Shown here piece by piece: positions 26,942-36,700 of a stretch of 64,000 nt of DNA. The DNA is taken from positions 1 to 64,000 of the forward strand of contig CAVVTR010000005.1 in the NCBI GenBank assembly GCA_963751245.1, given 5' to 3'. Each line of letters begins with the position of its first letter. Position 1 is the stretch's first letter. This DNA comes from CAVVTR01 sp963751245. GTDB taxonomy: Bacteria; Acidobacteriota; Thermoanaerobaculia; Thermoanaerobaculales; Thermoanaerobaculaceae. A program made the position numbers and the translations under genes. The notes beneath the pieces were generated by a model that saw only the letters and a list, made by a program, of their open reading frames with translations, searched no databases and was not told where the DNA came from.

Positions 26942-27097
26942 GTGGACGAGGACGTCGCGCGCCAGATCGCGGCCCTGCGGGGCATGCTCGAGGAGGAGCT
27001 GGACCGCCGGACGGTCCCTCAGCTCGACTGGTGGCCGCTGCTGGTGGGCGCGCTGGGAGCGCTGCTCGGAATCGCACTTCTGACCGGGCTGCTCTGA
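26942..27097 (+). CDS. Small single-span membrane protein
   Basis: A 51-residue reading frame starting at GTG 26942. The first 30 residues are charged and helical (VDEDVARQIAALRGMLEEEL), then QLDWWPLLVGALGALL leads into a C-terminal membrane segment ending LLTGLL. It has the look of a real tail-anchored small protein and a promoter box just upstream, but it overlaps the 3' end of the convergent cvpA-like gene by 79 nt. The function is unknown. Confidence 0.45.
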   Translation: MDEDVARQIAALRGMLEEELDRRTVPQLDWWPLLVGALGALLGIALLTGLL

Positions 27098-27525
27098 AAC
27101 CCCAGGGCGGCCTGGCCGAGGCCCGCGAGCCGGGCGGCCCACGGCGTTCCCGGGACGTGCCCCCCGGCGGCGGCGAGGCCCAGCAGCAGCGCCATCACCG
27201 CCGTCGCGGCGGCGCCGGCGAGGAGACCGCCGCCGAGCCGGTCCAGCCAGCGCAGGTGCAGCGCCTCCAGACCCCGTCGCAGGCCGCGGCCGGCGACGAG
27301 CACCAGCACGGCGGCGGCCACCGCCACCACGGCGACGCCGGCGAGCCGCGCGCCCGAAGCGCTCATGCCGTGGCCGGCGAGGAGCGCCGCCGCCGGCGGA
27401 CCGGCCCAGCGTCCCGCCACGAACGCCGCGGCCACCGCGGCGATGCCGCTGAGCATGCGGACCGCGCCCCAGAACACGCCCGCGAGGGCCGAGGCGAGGG
27501 CGACGACGAGGATCACCGCGTCCAC
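27019..27525 (-). CDS. CvpA family membrane protein
   Basis: A 168-residue protein with about four membrane segments. It opens VDAVILVVALASALAGVFWGA, close to the CvpA start (D-x-x-I-x-x-x-x-x-x-x-x-x-G-x-x-R-G), then has RWAGPPAA and GLRRGLEALHLRWLDRLGGG, where GLDRLLGG is the family motif. CvpA proteins are inner-membrane proteins linked to colicin V release and envelope stress. The start is GTG 27525, 8 nt from TACCAT (27534-27539). The last 25 residues are Ser/Pro-rich, so the true end is less certain. Confidence 0.72.
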   Translation of the reverse strand: MDAVILVVALASALAGVFWGAVRMLSGIAAVAAAFVAGRWAGPPAAALLAGHGMSASGARLAGVAVVAVAAAVLVLVAGRGLRRGLEALHLRWLDRLGGGLLAGAAATAVMALLLGLAAAGGHVPGTPWAARLAGLGQAALGFQSSPVRSAIPSSAPSAPTSSGHQSS

Positions 27526-27533
27526 TGTCCGCG

Positions 27534-27539
27534 ATGGTA
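27534..27539 (-). promoter_or_regulatory. -10 element, leaderless start of the CvpA-like gene
   Basis: Read leftward GCTACCAT, 8 nt before the GTG at 27525. It is divergent from TAGGAT (27565-27570), which serves the DUF2231 gene. Confidence 0.45.
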
Positions 27540-27564
27540 GCCGAGTTTGGCTCCCGGCGTGGCG

Positions 27565-27570
27565 TAGGAT
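27565..27570 (+). promoter_or_regulatory. -10 element for the DUF2231 gene
   Basis: TAGGAT, about 64 nt upstream of the GTG at 27634, in the short divergent region with the CvpA-like gene. No clear -35 hexamer. Confidence 0.35.
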
Positions 27571-27633
27571 GCTCTGAAGAGCCCCGTCCCGGCCGGGCGC
27601 CGGGTCGGGTCCGACGCCCCGAGGGAGGTCCAG

Positions 27634-28140
27634 GTGAGCTGGTTGCCGTCTCCGCTCCACCCCGCCGTCGTGCACTTTCCCGTCGCCCTGTCCATCGTGG
27701 CCGTGGTGTTGGATGCGGCGGCGCGTCACCCGCGGCTGAGGAGCCTGGATCCGGCCGGGCCGGTGCTCATCGTGATGGCCGCGGTGGGGGCCGTGGCCGC
27801 GGTGCTCACCGGCGACGCCGCCGGCGACGCCGCGGTCGTGCCCGCGGGGGCGGCGGCCCTGCTGGACCGCCACGGGGACATCGGCGAGCTCGCCATGTGG
27901 TTGCTGCTGGCCGTCGCCGCCCTGCGGCTCGTGGCCGCGGCCCGCGGCTGGTTCCGCGGCTGGGTGCCGTGGGCGTACCTGGCGGTGGCGGCGGCCGCCG
28001 CCGTGGTGGTCGGCTACAATGCCCGTCTCGGTGGCGAGATGGTGTTCGGCCACGGTCTCGGCACCGCGCCGGTGCAGCGTGCGCCGGCGCCGTCGGTTGC
28101 CTCCCCCGGGGCGCCCGTGCAGCGACGAGGCGGAGGTTGA
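27634..28140 (+). CDS. DUF2231 family membrane protein
   Basis: A 168-residue protein with four membrane segments. LHPAVVHFPVALSIVAVVLD is the defining DUF2231 start, with two His residues in the first segment that could bind metal or heme, followed by GDIGELAMWLLLAVAALRL and YNARLGGEMVFGHG at the end of the last segment. Function is not established for the family. The start is GTG 27634, 5 nt after GGGAGG. It lies 5 nt before the LTA-synthase-like gene, so the two are probably cotranscribed. Confidence 0.85.
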   Translation: MSWLPSPLHPAVVHFPVALSIVAVVLDAAARHPRLRSLDPAGPVLIVMAAVGAVAAVLTGDAAGDAAVVPAGAAALLDRHGDIGELAMWLLLAVAALRLVAAARGWFRGWVPWAYLAVAAAAAVVVGYNARLGGEMVFGHGLGTAPVQRAPAPSVASPGAPVQRRGGG

Positions 28141-28145
28141 GCGGA

Positions 28146-30632
28146 GTGTCGGGAAGCAGTGCTACCTCGAACGGCAGCGGATCCGGGCTCTTTCGGATCA
28201 CGTTGGCGGCGGCTGTGGCCGTCGCGGGCCTCGCCGTGTGCGCCGGTGGTGCCGCCGCGGCGGACGCGCCTCTCGACTGGACGCTCGTCAGCGTGCAGCG
28301 CCCCCGGCTGCTGTGGGTCAGCGAGACGACCTCGGTGCGGCTCCGTCTCCGCAACACCGGGACCGAGCCCTGGTCCGAGGAGCGGGGGGTCCACCTCTCC
28401 TATCACTGGCTCCTTCCGGACGGCAGCGTGGCCGTCAACGACGGCCTGCGCACGTCGCTGCCCGGCACGGTGAGCCCGGGACAGACGGTGGAGGTGGAGG
28501 CGCGGCTGGCGCCGCCTCCCCGTTCCGGGAGGTGGATCCTCCAGTGGGACATGGTTCGCGAGCACGTGCGCTGGTTCGGCGCGCCACGGGGCGGCGTGGG
28601 GCCGGCCGGCACGGTCGTGGTGATGCGGCGGTGCGGGTTCTTCCTGTCGGCGCTGCTCCTGGCGACCCTCCTCGCCGTCGCGGGGCTCAGACGCCGGCCG
28701 CCGCCCGGAGGCTCACCGTGGTGGGTGGCCGTGGAGGCGGTCCCGGTGCTGTGGACCGCGGTCAGCGTCGGCCTCATCACCACGGCCTTCAGCGAGCTCG
28801 TTGGGCAGCCCCTGTCGCCGGGCCCGGCGAGCACGGAAGCAGTGATCTCCGGCGCGGCCCTGTGCGCGGTGTTCGTGGCGCTGCTTCCGGGCCGCTGGCG
28901 CTGGGCGGGAGCGGCCGCCGTGGCGCTGGTGCTCTCGGTGACCGCCTTCGCCGACCTGCTCTACATGCGGTACTTCGGCGGTGTGATCCCCGTGGCGGCC
29001 CTGGCCGCGGCGCGTCAGGCCGGCAGGCTGGGCGGCAGCATCCGGGCGCTCACCGACGGTGCCGACGCGTGGCTCGTCCTGCCGGCAGTGGCGGCGGTGG
29101 TCCTGTTCCTCGGTCGCCCGCGCCGGTCCCGCGGCGACGCGCCCGGTCGCACCGTCCGGTGGACCGGCGCGGCCGTGGTGCTGGCGCTCACCGCGGCCGC
29201 GGGCTACCCGGCGGCCGCGACCCTCGCGGACGCGCTGGGCAGCAACTCCACCTCCCGGCAGATCTTCTCGCAGAAGCTGCTGGTGAGGCGCTGGGGGCTC
29301 GTCAACCTGCACCTGTTCGACGTGGTGCGCACGGTGCGGGACGCCGTGGCGCAGGAGCCCCTCGACCCGCGGCAGAAGGCGCGGGCCATCGAGTACTATC
29401 GCGGGCAGGCCGCCCTTGCCGCGAAGGGGGGGCCGGGCTTCGGCGTCGCAAAGGGCGACAACCTCGTCCTCATCCAGGTGGAGTCCCTGCAGGAGTGGAT
29501 CGTGGGTGCGCGGGTCAATGGCCGGGAGGTCACGCCGTTTCTCGACTCCCTGCGCGAGCGGGGGCTGTTCTTCCCCTACGTGTTCGACGAGACCAACCAG
29601 GGGCGCAGCTCCGACGGGGAATTCTCGGCCCTCAACTCGCAGCACCCCCTGGCCCGCGGGGCGGTGGCGTTCCTGTGCGCCTCCGACCACTTCCTCGCCC
29701 TGCCCGAGGTACTGCGCCGGCAGGGCTACACGACGCTTTCCGCCCACCCCTTCGACAGGGGCTTCTGGAACCGCGGTGTGCTCCACCCCCGCTACGGCTT
29801 TCAGACCTCGCTGTTCCGGCGCGAGCTGGGGAGCGGCGAGACGATCGGATGGGGGCTGGCCGACGGCGCCTTCTTCACCCGCATGGAGCCCACCATCGAG
29901 GCGCTGCACCAGCCGTTCTTCACCTTCCTCATCACGCTGGGGCTGCACCACCCCTTCGACCAGTTCCCGGCCCGGCACAAGGTCCTCGACGTGGGTGAGC
30001 TGAAGGACACGCCGCTGGGCAACTACATCCACGCCATGCACTACTTCGACGCGTCCCTGAAGGCGTTCGTGGAGGCGCTGGGGCGGGCCGGGCTGCTCCA
30101 CAACACCGTGATCGCGCTCTACGGGGATCACGACGCCGGGTTCTCCGTCGACGCGACGCTGCTGAAGCTCCTGCAGATTCCGGGCTGGGACCCGTCCCTG
30201 CCGGTCCGGCTCGACAAGGTCCCCCTCTTCGTGCTGCTGCCCGGCGACGCGCTCCACGGCACCGTACCCGCGGTGGGGGGCCACGTGGACATCGCGCCCA
30301 CGCTCCTCCACCTCCTGGGGGTGCCCCGGCCGCCGGCCTGGGTCGGCGCCGCCCTCACGCCCGGCCGGCCCTTCATCGCGGCGCTGCCGGACGGCTCCGC
30401 GGTGGACGCGCGCAGGATGTTCGTGGCCTCGGGGCCACGGATCCCCCCGGAAGGCGCCTGCTACACCTTCCCGGCTGGCGGGCCGCTGCCGCTGGGCGAC
30501 TGCGCGGCGCTCGAAGAGCGGGGCCGGCGGCAGCTCGAGGCGTCGCGCCTGGTGGTCTCGCGCGACCTGGTGCCGCAGCTCACCGCGACGCTCGCGCCGG
30601 CCGCGGCGGGAGCGCCCGGCTCCGCGCCTTGA
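28146..30632 (+). CDS. LTA-synthase-like sulfatase-superfamily membrane enzyme with N-terminal Ig-like domain
   Basis: An 828-residue protein. Domains in order: an N-terminal signal or anchor (about residues 10-35); an Ig-like beta domain (about 40-155, with LRNTGTEPWSEERG and YHWLLPDG); about five membrane segments; then an alkaline-phosphatase/sulfatase catalytic domain with NLVLIQVESLQEW (metal-binding Glu), ETNQGRSSDGEF (the expected Thr nucleophile region), TLGLHHPFDQFP and YGDHDAGFS. This is the LtaS/OpgB/CapA-like layout for transferring phosphoglycerol or phosphoethanolamine to a glycan outside the inner membrane. The periplasmic Ig-like domain before the membrane part is unusual for the family. 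The start is GTG 28146, 9 nt after GGAGG. Confidence 0.85.
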   Translation: MSGSSATSNGSGSGLFRITLAAAVAVAGLAVCAGGAAAADAPLDWTLVSVQRPRLLWVSETTSVRLRLRNTGTEPWSEERGVHLSYHWLLPDGSVAVNDGLRTSLPGTVSPGQTVEVEARLAPPPRSGRWILQWDMVREHVRWFGAPRGGVGPAGTVVVMRRCGFFLSALLLATLLAVAGLRRRPPPGGSPWWVAVEAVPVLWTAVSVGLITTAFSELVGQPLSPGPASTEAVISGAALCAVFVALLPGRWRWAGAAAVALVLSVTAFADLLYMRYFGGVIPVAALAAARQAGRLGGSIRALTDGADAWLVLPAVAAVVLFLGRPRRSRGDAPGRTVRWTGAAVVLALTAAAGYPAAATLADALGSNSTSRQIFSQKLLVRRWGLVNLHLFDVVRTVRDAVAQEPLDPRQKARAIEYYRGQAALAAKGGPGFGVAKGDNLVLIQVESLQEWIVGARVNGREVTPFLDSLRERGLFFPYVFDETNQGRSSDGEFSALNSQHPLARGAVAFLCASDHFLALPEVLRRQGYTTLSAHPFDRGFWNRGVLHPRYGFQTSLFRRELGSGETIGWGLADGAFFTRMEPTIEALHQPFFTFLITLGLHHPFDQFPARHKVLDVGELKDTPLGNYIHAMHYFDASLKAFVEALGRAGLLHNTVIALYGDHDAGFSVDATLLKLLQIPGWDPSLPVRLDKVPLFVLLPGDALHGTVPAVGGHVDIAPTLLHLLGVPRPPAWVGAALTPGRPFIAALPDGSAVDARRMFVASGPRIPPEGACYTFPAGGPLPLGDCAALEERGRRQLEASRLVVSRDLVPQLTATLAPAAAGAPGSAP

Positions 30633-30640
30633 GGGGCCGC

Positions 30641-31375
30641 ATGGCCCGTGATACCGTCGCCGCCGTGGACGACCGGGACCGGCTGGCACGGGATCCGGCC
30701 GCGATCCGGGAGATGTTCTCGGGCGTGGCCCCCCGCTACGACTTCCTCAACCACCTGCTCTCCCTGCGGCGGGACGTGGCGTGGCGCCGGCGGCTCGTCG
30801 CCGCCGTGGCGCAGGCCCCTGAGGGCCCGGTGCTCGACCTCGCCACGGGGACGGGGGACGTCGCCCTCGCCCTGCACGGGCGCTGGGTCGCCGGCGCCGA
30901 CTTCTGCCTCGACATGCTGGTGCGGGCGCGTCCCAAGGCGGCGCGCCGGGGGCGGCCGGTGGGCTGGACCGCGGCGGACGGCCTCGCGCTGCCCTTCGCC
31001 CCGGGGGTCTTCGCTGCGGTCACCGTGGCGTTCGGGGTACGCAACTTTGTCGATCTCGACGCCGGGCTCGCCGAGGTGTGGCGGGTCCTCGTTCCGGGCG
31101 GCCTGTTCGCCGTCCTCGAGTTCCAGCATCCCACCCGGCGGGTGATGGCGGTGCTCTCGGGGGTGTGGAACCGTCTCGTGGTGGTGCCCGTCGGGCGCCG
31201 GCTCTCCGGCGACGGGGACGCCTACGCGTACCTGCCGGCGTCGGTGGACACCTTCCCGGACAGCGTGGCCCTGGCCTCGCGCCTGGTGGGGGCTGGGTTC
31301 GAGCCCCTGCAGCGCCGCGAGCTGTCCGGCGGCATCGCCGCGCTCACCGTGGCGCGGCGCGTGGAGGAAACATGA
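30641..31375 (+). CDS. ubiE: Demethylmenaquinone/ubiquinone C-methyltransferase
   Basis: A 244-residue UbiE/MenG methyltransferase. MFSGVAPRYDFLNHLLSL is the family signature near the N-terminus, LDLATGTGDVAL is SAM motif I, and AFGVRNFVDLDAGLAEVWRVL is the second signature. It adds the ring methyl to demethylmenaquinone (or the ubiquinone precursor); no other quinone gene in the window says which quinone. I use ATG 30641 after GAGGGG. Its stop overlaps the folD ATG. Confidence 0.92.
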   Translation: MARDTVAAVDDRDRLARDPAAIREMFSGVAPRYDFLNHLLSLRRDVAWRRRLVAAVAQAPEGPVLDLATGTGDVALALHGRWVAGADFCLDMLVRARPKAARRGRPVGWTAADGLALPFAPGVFAAVTVAFGVRNFVDLDAGLAEVWRVLVPGGLFAVLEFQHPTRRVMAVLSGVWNRLVVVPVGRRLSGDGDAYAYLPASVDTFPDSVALASRLVGAGFEPLQRRELSGGIAALTVARRVEET

Positions 31376-32292
31376 GCGCTCGAATCCTTGATGGCGCGGC
31401 GATGGCGGCGCGCATCCGGGCCGAGGTCGCGGCGGAGGTGGCCGGGCTCGCGGGCTCGGGCATCGTGCCGCGCCTGGAGGTCATCCTGGTGGGCGACGAT
31501 CCCGCATCGCAGGTGTACGTGGGCGGCAAGGCCCGGGCCTGCGAGGAGGCCGGCATCCGCTCGGCCACCCACCCGCTGCCGGCGGACACCTCCGCGGAGA
31601 CGCTCCGAGCACTCATCGGGGAGCTCAACGCCGACGGGGACGTGGACGGCATCCTCCTCCAGCTGCCCCTGCCGGCGCACCTCGACGGCCGCGCCTTCCT
31701 CGACCTCATCGATCCGGCCAAGGACGTGGACGGCTTCCACCCGACCAACGTCGGCCTCCTCCACCAGGGGCGGCCCGCGTTCGTCCCCTGCACGCCCGCC
31801 GGGATCGTGCGCCTGCTCGAAGCGGAGGGGGTCGAGATCGCCGGCCGGAGGGCCGTCGTGCTGGGACGCTCCGAGATCGTGGGCAAGCCCATGGCCGCCC
31901 TGCTCCTGGCACGCCACGCCACGGTGACGGTGTGCCACTCCCGCACCCGCGACCTCCCCGCGGTCTGCCGGGAGGCGGACCTCCTCGTGGCTGCCATCGG
32001 CCGCCCGGCGATGGTGACCGCGGAGTACGTCCGGCCCGGAGCGGTGGTCGTCGACGTCGGCATCAGCCGCGTCGAGGACCCGGCCGCGGCGGAGCGGTTG
32101 TACCCGGGTGACGAGAAGCGCCGCCGTCAGTTCGAGCGCCGCGGCTACACCCTCGTCGGCGACGTCGACTTCACCGCCGTCTCGCGGGTGGCGGGAGCGA
32201 TCACACCGGTCCCGGGCGGCGTCGGCCCGCTCACCATCGCGGGGCTCCTCGCCAACACCGTGAAGGCGGCCCGGAGCCGGCGGGGCCGCTAG
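31372..32292 (+). CDS. folD: Methylene-tetrahydrofolate dehydrogenase/cyclohydrolase
   Basis: A 306-residue bifunctional FolD. YVGGKARACEEAGI carries the catalytic Tyr and Lys, ILLQLPLP the Gln, and DPAKDVDGFHPTN the Asp. GRSEIVGKP is the NADP loop and ITPVPGGVGPLTIAGLL the C-terminal signature. It converts 5,10-methylene-THF to 10-formyl-THF. GGAGGAAAC directly precedes the ATG. It is followed without any gap by coaE. Confidence 0.96.
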   Translation: MSARILDGAAMAARIRAEVAAEVAGLAGSGIVPRLEVILVGDDPASQVYVGGKARACEEAGIRSATHPLPADTSAETLRALIGELNADGDVDGILLQLPLPAHLDGRAFLDLIDPAKDVDGFHPTNVGLLHQGRPAFVPCTPAGIVRLLEAEGVEIAGRRAVVLGRSEIVGKPMAALLLARHATVTVCHSRTRDLPAVCREADLLVAAIGRPAMVTAEYVRPGAVVVDVGISRVEDPAAAERLYPGDEKRRRQFERRGYTLVGDVDFTAVSRVAGAITPVPGGVGPLTIAGLLANTVKAARSRRGR

Positions 32293-32928
32293 ATGCTGCG
32301 CGCCGGGCTCACCGGGGGCGCCGCCAGCGGAAAGAGCACGTTCGCGCGGCTGCTCGCCGCTCGCGGCGCCGCGGTCCTGGACGCCGACGAGGTCGTCGCG
32401 GGGTTGTACGAGCCGGGGCGGGGGGGCGCCCGGGCGGTGGAGGCGCTGTTCGGCGGGGATGTCCTCACGCCGCAGGGGGGGGTCGACCGGGGGGCGCTGG
32501 CCGCCGCCGTCCTCGCCGACGCCGAAGCCCGGCGCCGCCTGGAGCAGGCGGTGCACCCCCTGGTCCGCGCCGCCGTCGCCGCCTGGATCGACGCGTTGGG
32601 CGCCCCGAAGGGCGGAGTCGCCGTCGTCGAGGCGGCGCTGCTGGTGGAGACCGGCTCCTGGCGCGATTACGACCGTCTCGTCGTGGTGACGGCGCCTCTC
32701 GAGGTGCGGCGCCGCCGCGCTTTAGCGGCCGGCTGGTCCGGGTCCCGCTTCGAGGGTGTGGCGGCGGCGCAGGCCTCCGACGCGGAGCGGGCCGCCGTCG
32801 CCGACTACGTGGTGGACAACGACGGGGACCGCGACGCCCTGGAGCGCGCCGCCGAGGCCGTCTGGTCGGCGTTGCGCGAGGACGTGCGCGAGCAGAGCGC
32901 GGGGCGCCCGCTGCCCCCGAGGCGCTGA
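32293..32928 (+). CDS. coaE: Dephospho-CoA kinase
   Basis: A 211-residue P-loop kinase. GLTGGAASGKST is Walker A, VLDADEVV the Asp that deprotonates the substrate ribose hydroxyl, and VVEAALLVETG matches the family VxxPLLxE region with Pro replaced. It phosphorylates dephospho-CoA in the last step of CoA synthesis. The ATG directly abuts the folD stop codon, with no ribosome-binding site of its own, so it likely relies on translational coupling. Confidence 0.9.
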   Translation: MLRAGLTGGAASGKSTFARLLAARGAAVLDADEVVAGLYEPGRGGARAVEALFGGDVLTPQGGVDRGALAAAVLADAEARRRLEQAVHPLVRAAVAAWIDALGAPKGGVAVVEAALLVETGSWRDYDRLVVVTAPLEVRRRRALAAGWSGSRFEGVAAAQASDAERAAVADYVVDNDGDRDALERAAEAVWSALREDVREQSAGRPLPPRR

Positions 32929-32931
32929 CCC

Positions 32932-33720
32932 ATGGTCGGAACGGACGGGACCGTACGCGGCGGCGGCCCGGCACCGCGGCTGTCGGTGGTGATCCCCGCC
33001 TACAACGAGGCCGGCCGTCTGCCGGCCACGCTGGAGCGGGTCGTCGCGTACCTGAGGGAGTCGGGCCGGTGGCTGCCCGCCGAGGTGGTCGTGGTGGACG
33101 ACGGCTCGTCCGACGCCACGGCGGACGTGGCCGCCGCGGCGCCGGCGGCCGCCGGCGTGTCGTGCCGGGCGGTTCGCCACGAGCGCAATCGCGGCAAGGG
33201 CGCCGCGGTGCGGACCGGGTTCGCGGCCTCCCGGGGCGAGCTCGTGCTGCTCTCGGACGCCGACCTGTCGTCGCCCATCGCCGAGGTGGAGCGCCTCGCC
33301 GGCGCGGGAGGCCCCGGCACCGTGGCCGTGGGGTCGCGGGCGGTGGACCGCGCGCTCATCACGATTCGGCAGCCGCTCCACCGCGACCTCATGGGGAGGA
33401 CCTTCAACGGCCTCACCCGCGTTCTCGGACTGTCCGGGCTCCACGACACCCAGTGCGGGTTCAAGCTCTTCCCCGGGGACCTGGCCAGAGCGCTGGCCGC
33501 CGCCCAGCGCCTCGACGGCTTCGCCTACGACGTGGAGCTGCTGCTGCTGGCCCGCCGCTGGGGGTTCGCGGTTCGCGAGGTGGGCGTGCGCTGGGACCAC
33601 GTGGAGGCGTCCCGGGTGGCGCCGCTGCGCCACTCGCCGGAGATGCTCTTCGACCTCCTCCGCCTGGCCGCGTGGCGGCTCACCGGGAAGCTGCCGCCCC
33701 GGCCGGCCGGTCTCAGCTGA
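32932..33720 (+). CDS. Family 2 glycosyltransferase (dolichyl-phosphate glucosyltransferase-like)
   Basis: A 262-residue GT-A enzyme. LSVVIPAYNEAGRLP opens the fold, VVVVDDGSSDAT is the first Asp motif, RNRGKGAAVRTGF and LLSDADLSSPI (metal-binding DAD) follow, and HDTQCGFKLF with YDVELLLLARR matches the ALG5-like branch that makes polyprenyl-phosphate-glucose. No C-terminal membrane segments are present. It starts 3 nt after coaE and converges with the YfhO-type gene, overlapping it by 8 nt. It may supply a lipid-linked sugar to that membrane protein. Confidence 0.88.
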   Translation: MVGTDGTVRGGGPAPRLSVVIPAYNEAGRLPATLERVVAYLRESGRWLPAEVVVVDDGSSDATADVAAAAPAAAGVSCRAVRHERNRGKGAAVRTGFAASRGELVLLSDADLSSPIAEVERLAGAGGPGTVAVGSRAVDRALITIRQPLHRDLMGRTFNGLTRVLGLSGLHDTQCGFKLFPGDLARALAAAQRLDGFAYDVELLLLARRWGFAVREVGVRWDHVEASRVAPLRHSPEMLFDLLRLAAWRLTGKLPPRPAGLS

Positions 33721-36700
33721 GCGGTCGCCGCCGCCGCGGAACGCCCGCCACCACGAGCAGCGCGGCCACGGCGCCGAGACCCTCCACGGCGAGGGCGGCC
33801 AGCACCGCCTTCGGCCGGTAGGCCACCTCGACGCGGTGGCGTCCGGCGGGGACGGCGGCGGCCTGAATGAGGCCGTAGGCCCGCAGCGTGGGACGCCAGG
33901 ACCCGCCGTCGACCTGCGCGGCCCACCCCGGGGTCCAGGCCTCCGACAGGACCAGCCAGCCGGCGCCGGCGGCCTCCACCTCGGCCGTGAAGGCGCCCGG
34001 GGCGCCGGAGCGGAGGGTCACGGTTCCCTTCGTGCCGTCTCCAGGAGCGCCCAGGCCCGCCGCGTCCGAGTCGAGGAGGAGCACGGTGCCGGCGGGATCC
34101 ACGGACGGGGCGCCGGCCGCCCCCTGCAGCCACGCCCGCAGGGTGGCTTCCGGGGCGATGAGGGCGCGTCCCGCGAACCAGGCCCGGGGCATGGCCGACG
34201 GCCGCGGGACGATCGCGTACACCTGCCCCGCGCCGCCGATCCCGTCTACCGTCGGCGGGGCGGGCGCGCCCGGGGAGCGGGGCACCGACGCTTCCGGGAG
34301 CACCACCCACCGTGCGGCGAGGACGTCGGGCAGGTGGGCGGCGGGGTCGAGCCATCGGGGAATCGTCTCCGGCGGCACCTGTCCGCCGTACAGGCCGAGC
34401 TCCGCCCACTGGTGGAGGTGCCGGGGGATCAGCGGGCTGTAGCCGTTCACGTTGGCCACGCCTTGGAAGGCGTTGACGTTGGGCTCGAACACGTCGAGGT
34501 CGCCCAGCATGGAGCTCGTACCCCAGTCCGGCAGGGTATAGAGCGTGACGACGCGGCCCCCCGTGCGCGCGAGATCGTCCCGGACGCGGTGGCTGGGCGG
34601 CGCGAGGACGGCCGCGACGGGATCGGGACACGCGGCGAGCCAGGGCAGGCGGACGAGCCACTCCGCCCGGGAGTTGAACGCCGTCAGCTCGAAGAGCAGG
34701 ATGCACGCCGCGCCTCCGGCGGCGATCCGGGGCGAGCGGCCCAGGGCGAGCCAGGCGATGACCAGCGCCGACAGCACCGCCGCCGTCCACGCCGGGCGGT
34801 TCGCCCAGGCCAGCAGGGAGGCGCCGGCGCCCTTCATCCCCCAGCGGCCGCCCCACGCCCCCGCGGCGACGGCCGCGCCGGCGAAGACGAGGATCGCGGC
34901 CAGCGCCTGGGCGAGGACGGCGGCGTTCCGGCGGCGGGCTTCGCGCGTCGCAGCGTCGAGAAGGCGCTGCACGCCGAACCCCGCGAGGACGGCGAGGCCC
35001 AGCACGGTCACGTGCTGCCAGCGGCCGGAGACGCGGAAGGCATTGAGCAGCGGGACGTGGAACAGGACGCGTCCGAAAACGGCGTTTCCCGGCGCCATCG
35101 CCATCGCCATGCTGCCGGCGACGACCCAGCCCCAGGGCCCGGCGCCGTCGCCGCGACGGCGCCGGTGCCAGCCCAGCCAGGCGAGGCAGAGCGCCGCGAT
35201 GCCGATGAGCTCGCTCCAGGTGGCCCCGGAGGTGTGATCCCTGAGGAAGTACGGCACCGCGAAGAGCAACAGGTCGCGAACCTCCCCGTGCCCGGTCCGG
35301 AAGTCGGTGTAGGACAGCGCGGTGCGGCTGCTCTCGGCGGTCAGCTGCGCGGTGGCCACGAGCTGAGGCAGGACGAGGACCAGGGCCGTGACGGCCGCTG
35401 CGGCCGTCGCCGCCGCGAGCCGCCGCCGGTCGCCGGCCCGGGCGCGGGCGAGCGCCGTCGCAAGAACCGCCGCCACGGCGAGCAGCGTGTAGGCGCTGGT
35501 CTGGGTGTGGCCGGCGAGGAACTGCAGGGCGAGGGCGAGCCCGAGGGTGGCGCCCCACCGGCGGGAGCCGGTGAGCACGAGCCGGTGCGTCGCCCAAGCG
35601 GCGGCGGGGAGCCACGCCGTCGCCTCCACCATGTTCGTGAGGCCCAGGTTGCCGATGAGCATCCCCGAGAAGGCGAACGCGGTCCCCGCGACGAGAGCCG
35701 CGGAACGGGACAGCGCGTGGCTGCGGGCGAGACCGTAGGTGAACACCAGCGCCAGGACGAGGCTCGAAACGAGGCCGAGGTTGAACGCGAGACCCAGCGG
35801 GAGGAAGGCGGCGAGCCAGTTGAGAGGGTAGAGCGCGCCGATCTGGGGGTCTCCCAGCAGCGGGAACCCGCCGAAGATGTACGGGTTCCACAACGGGAGG
35901 CGGCCCTGCCGCAGGGCCTCGCCGAGAACGAAGCGACCGGGGAGGTTCTGTAGCCAGCCATCCCCCGGTGCGAGGGGCACGTTCACGCCCGCCCGCAGGA
36001 GGGGGGCGAAGAACAGGACGAGGAGGAGCATGGCCACGCCCGCCGGCAGGAGGAGCTCCGCGGGCCGCACGCGGCCTCCGGAGACCATCCCGCTCCGCCG
36101 GGCGGCAAGCTCCGCCGGGGCCACGACCGTCCCGGCGTCCTCGCGGCGGAGGATGCGCCCCGGCGCGGCGGCGACGGCGGCCGCGATCCTCCGCGGCGCG
36201 CTCCGGGCCGCGGCGACGGAGCGCGAGCGGTGCGCCGTGAGGGTGGCCAGCACGGCGGAGCCGGCGACGACCACGGCGAAGGTCCGCCCCGGCATGACGA
36301 GCGAGGCGGATTCGGCCACGGCGAGGATCCGGGCGGCCGCGAGGACGGCGAGGGCGGGAGCGACCGCCGCGGCCGCCCGCCACGCCGCCCGGGCCCAGGC
36401 CGCGCGGGCGGCGAACCGCTCGCCCAGGACGACAAGGGCGGCCACGAGGAACGGCAGCAGCAGCACCGCGTGGTGATGCGAGGCCGGCGGGCCACGGTGG
36501 CCCGTGCGGAGGAACGCCGTGAGCGGACCGCCGGACACCCCGGCGACGTTGCTGACCGAGATGCGGGAGAGGTGGACCGGGAGCGGCCGGAGGGAGGTGT
36601 TGACCAGCGTCAGGGCGTGGCCGGCCCCGGGGGACCGGAGCTCGAACTGGCTCCACACGCCGTCGAGGTCCAGGGTTCCCGCGGGCCGCCCGCCCACCTC

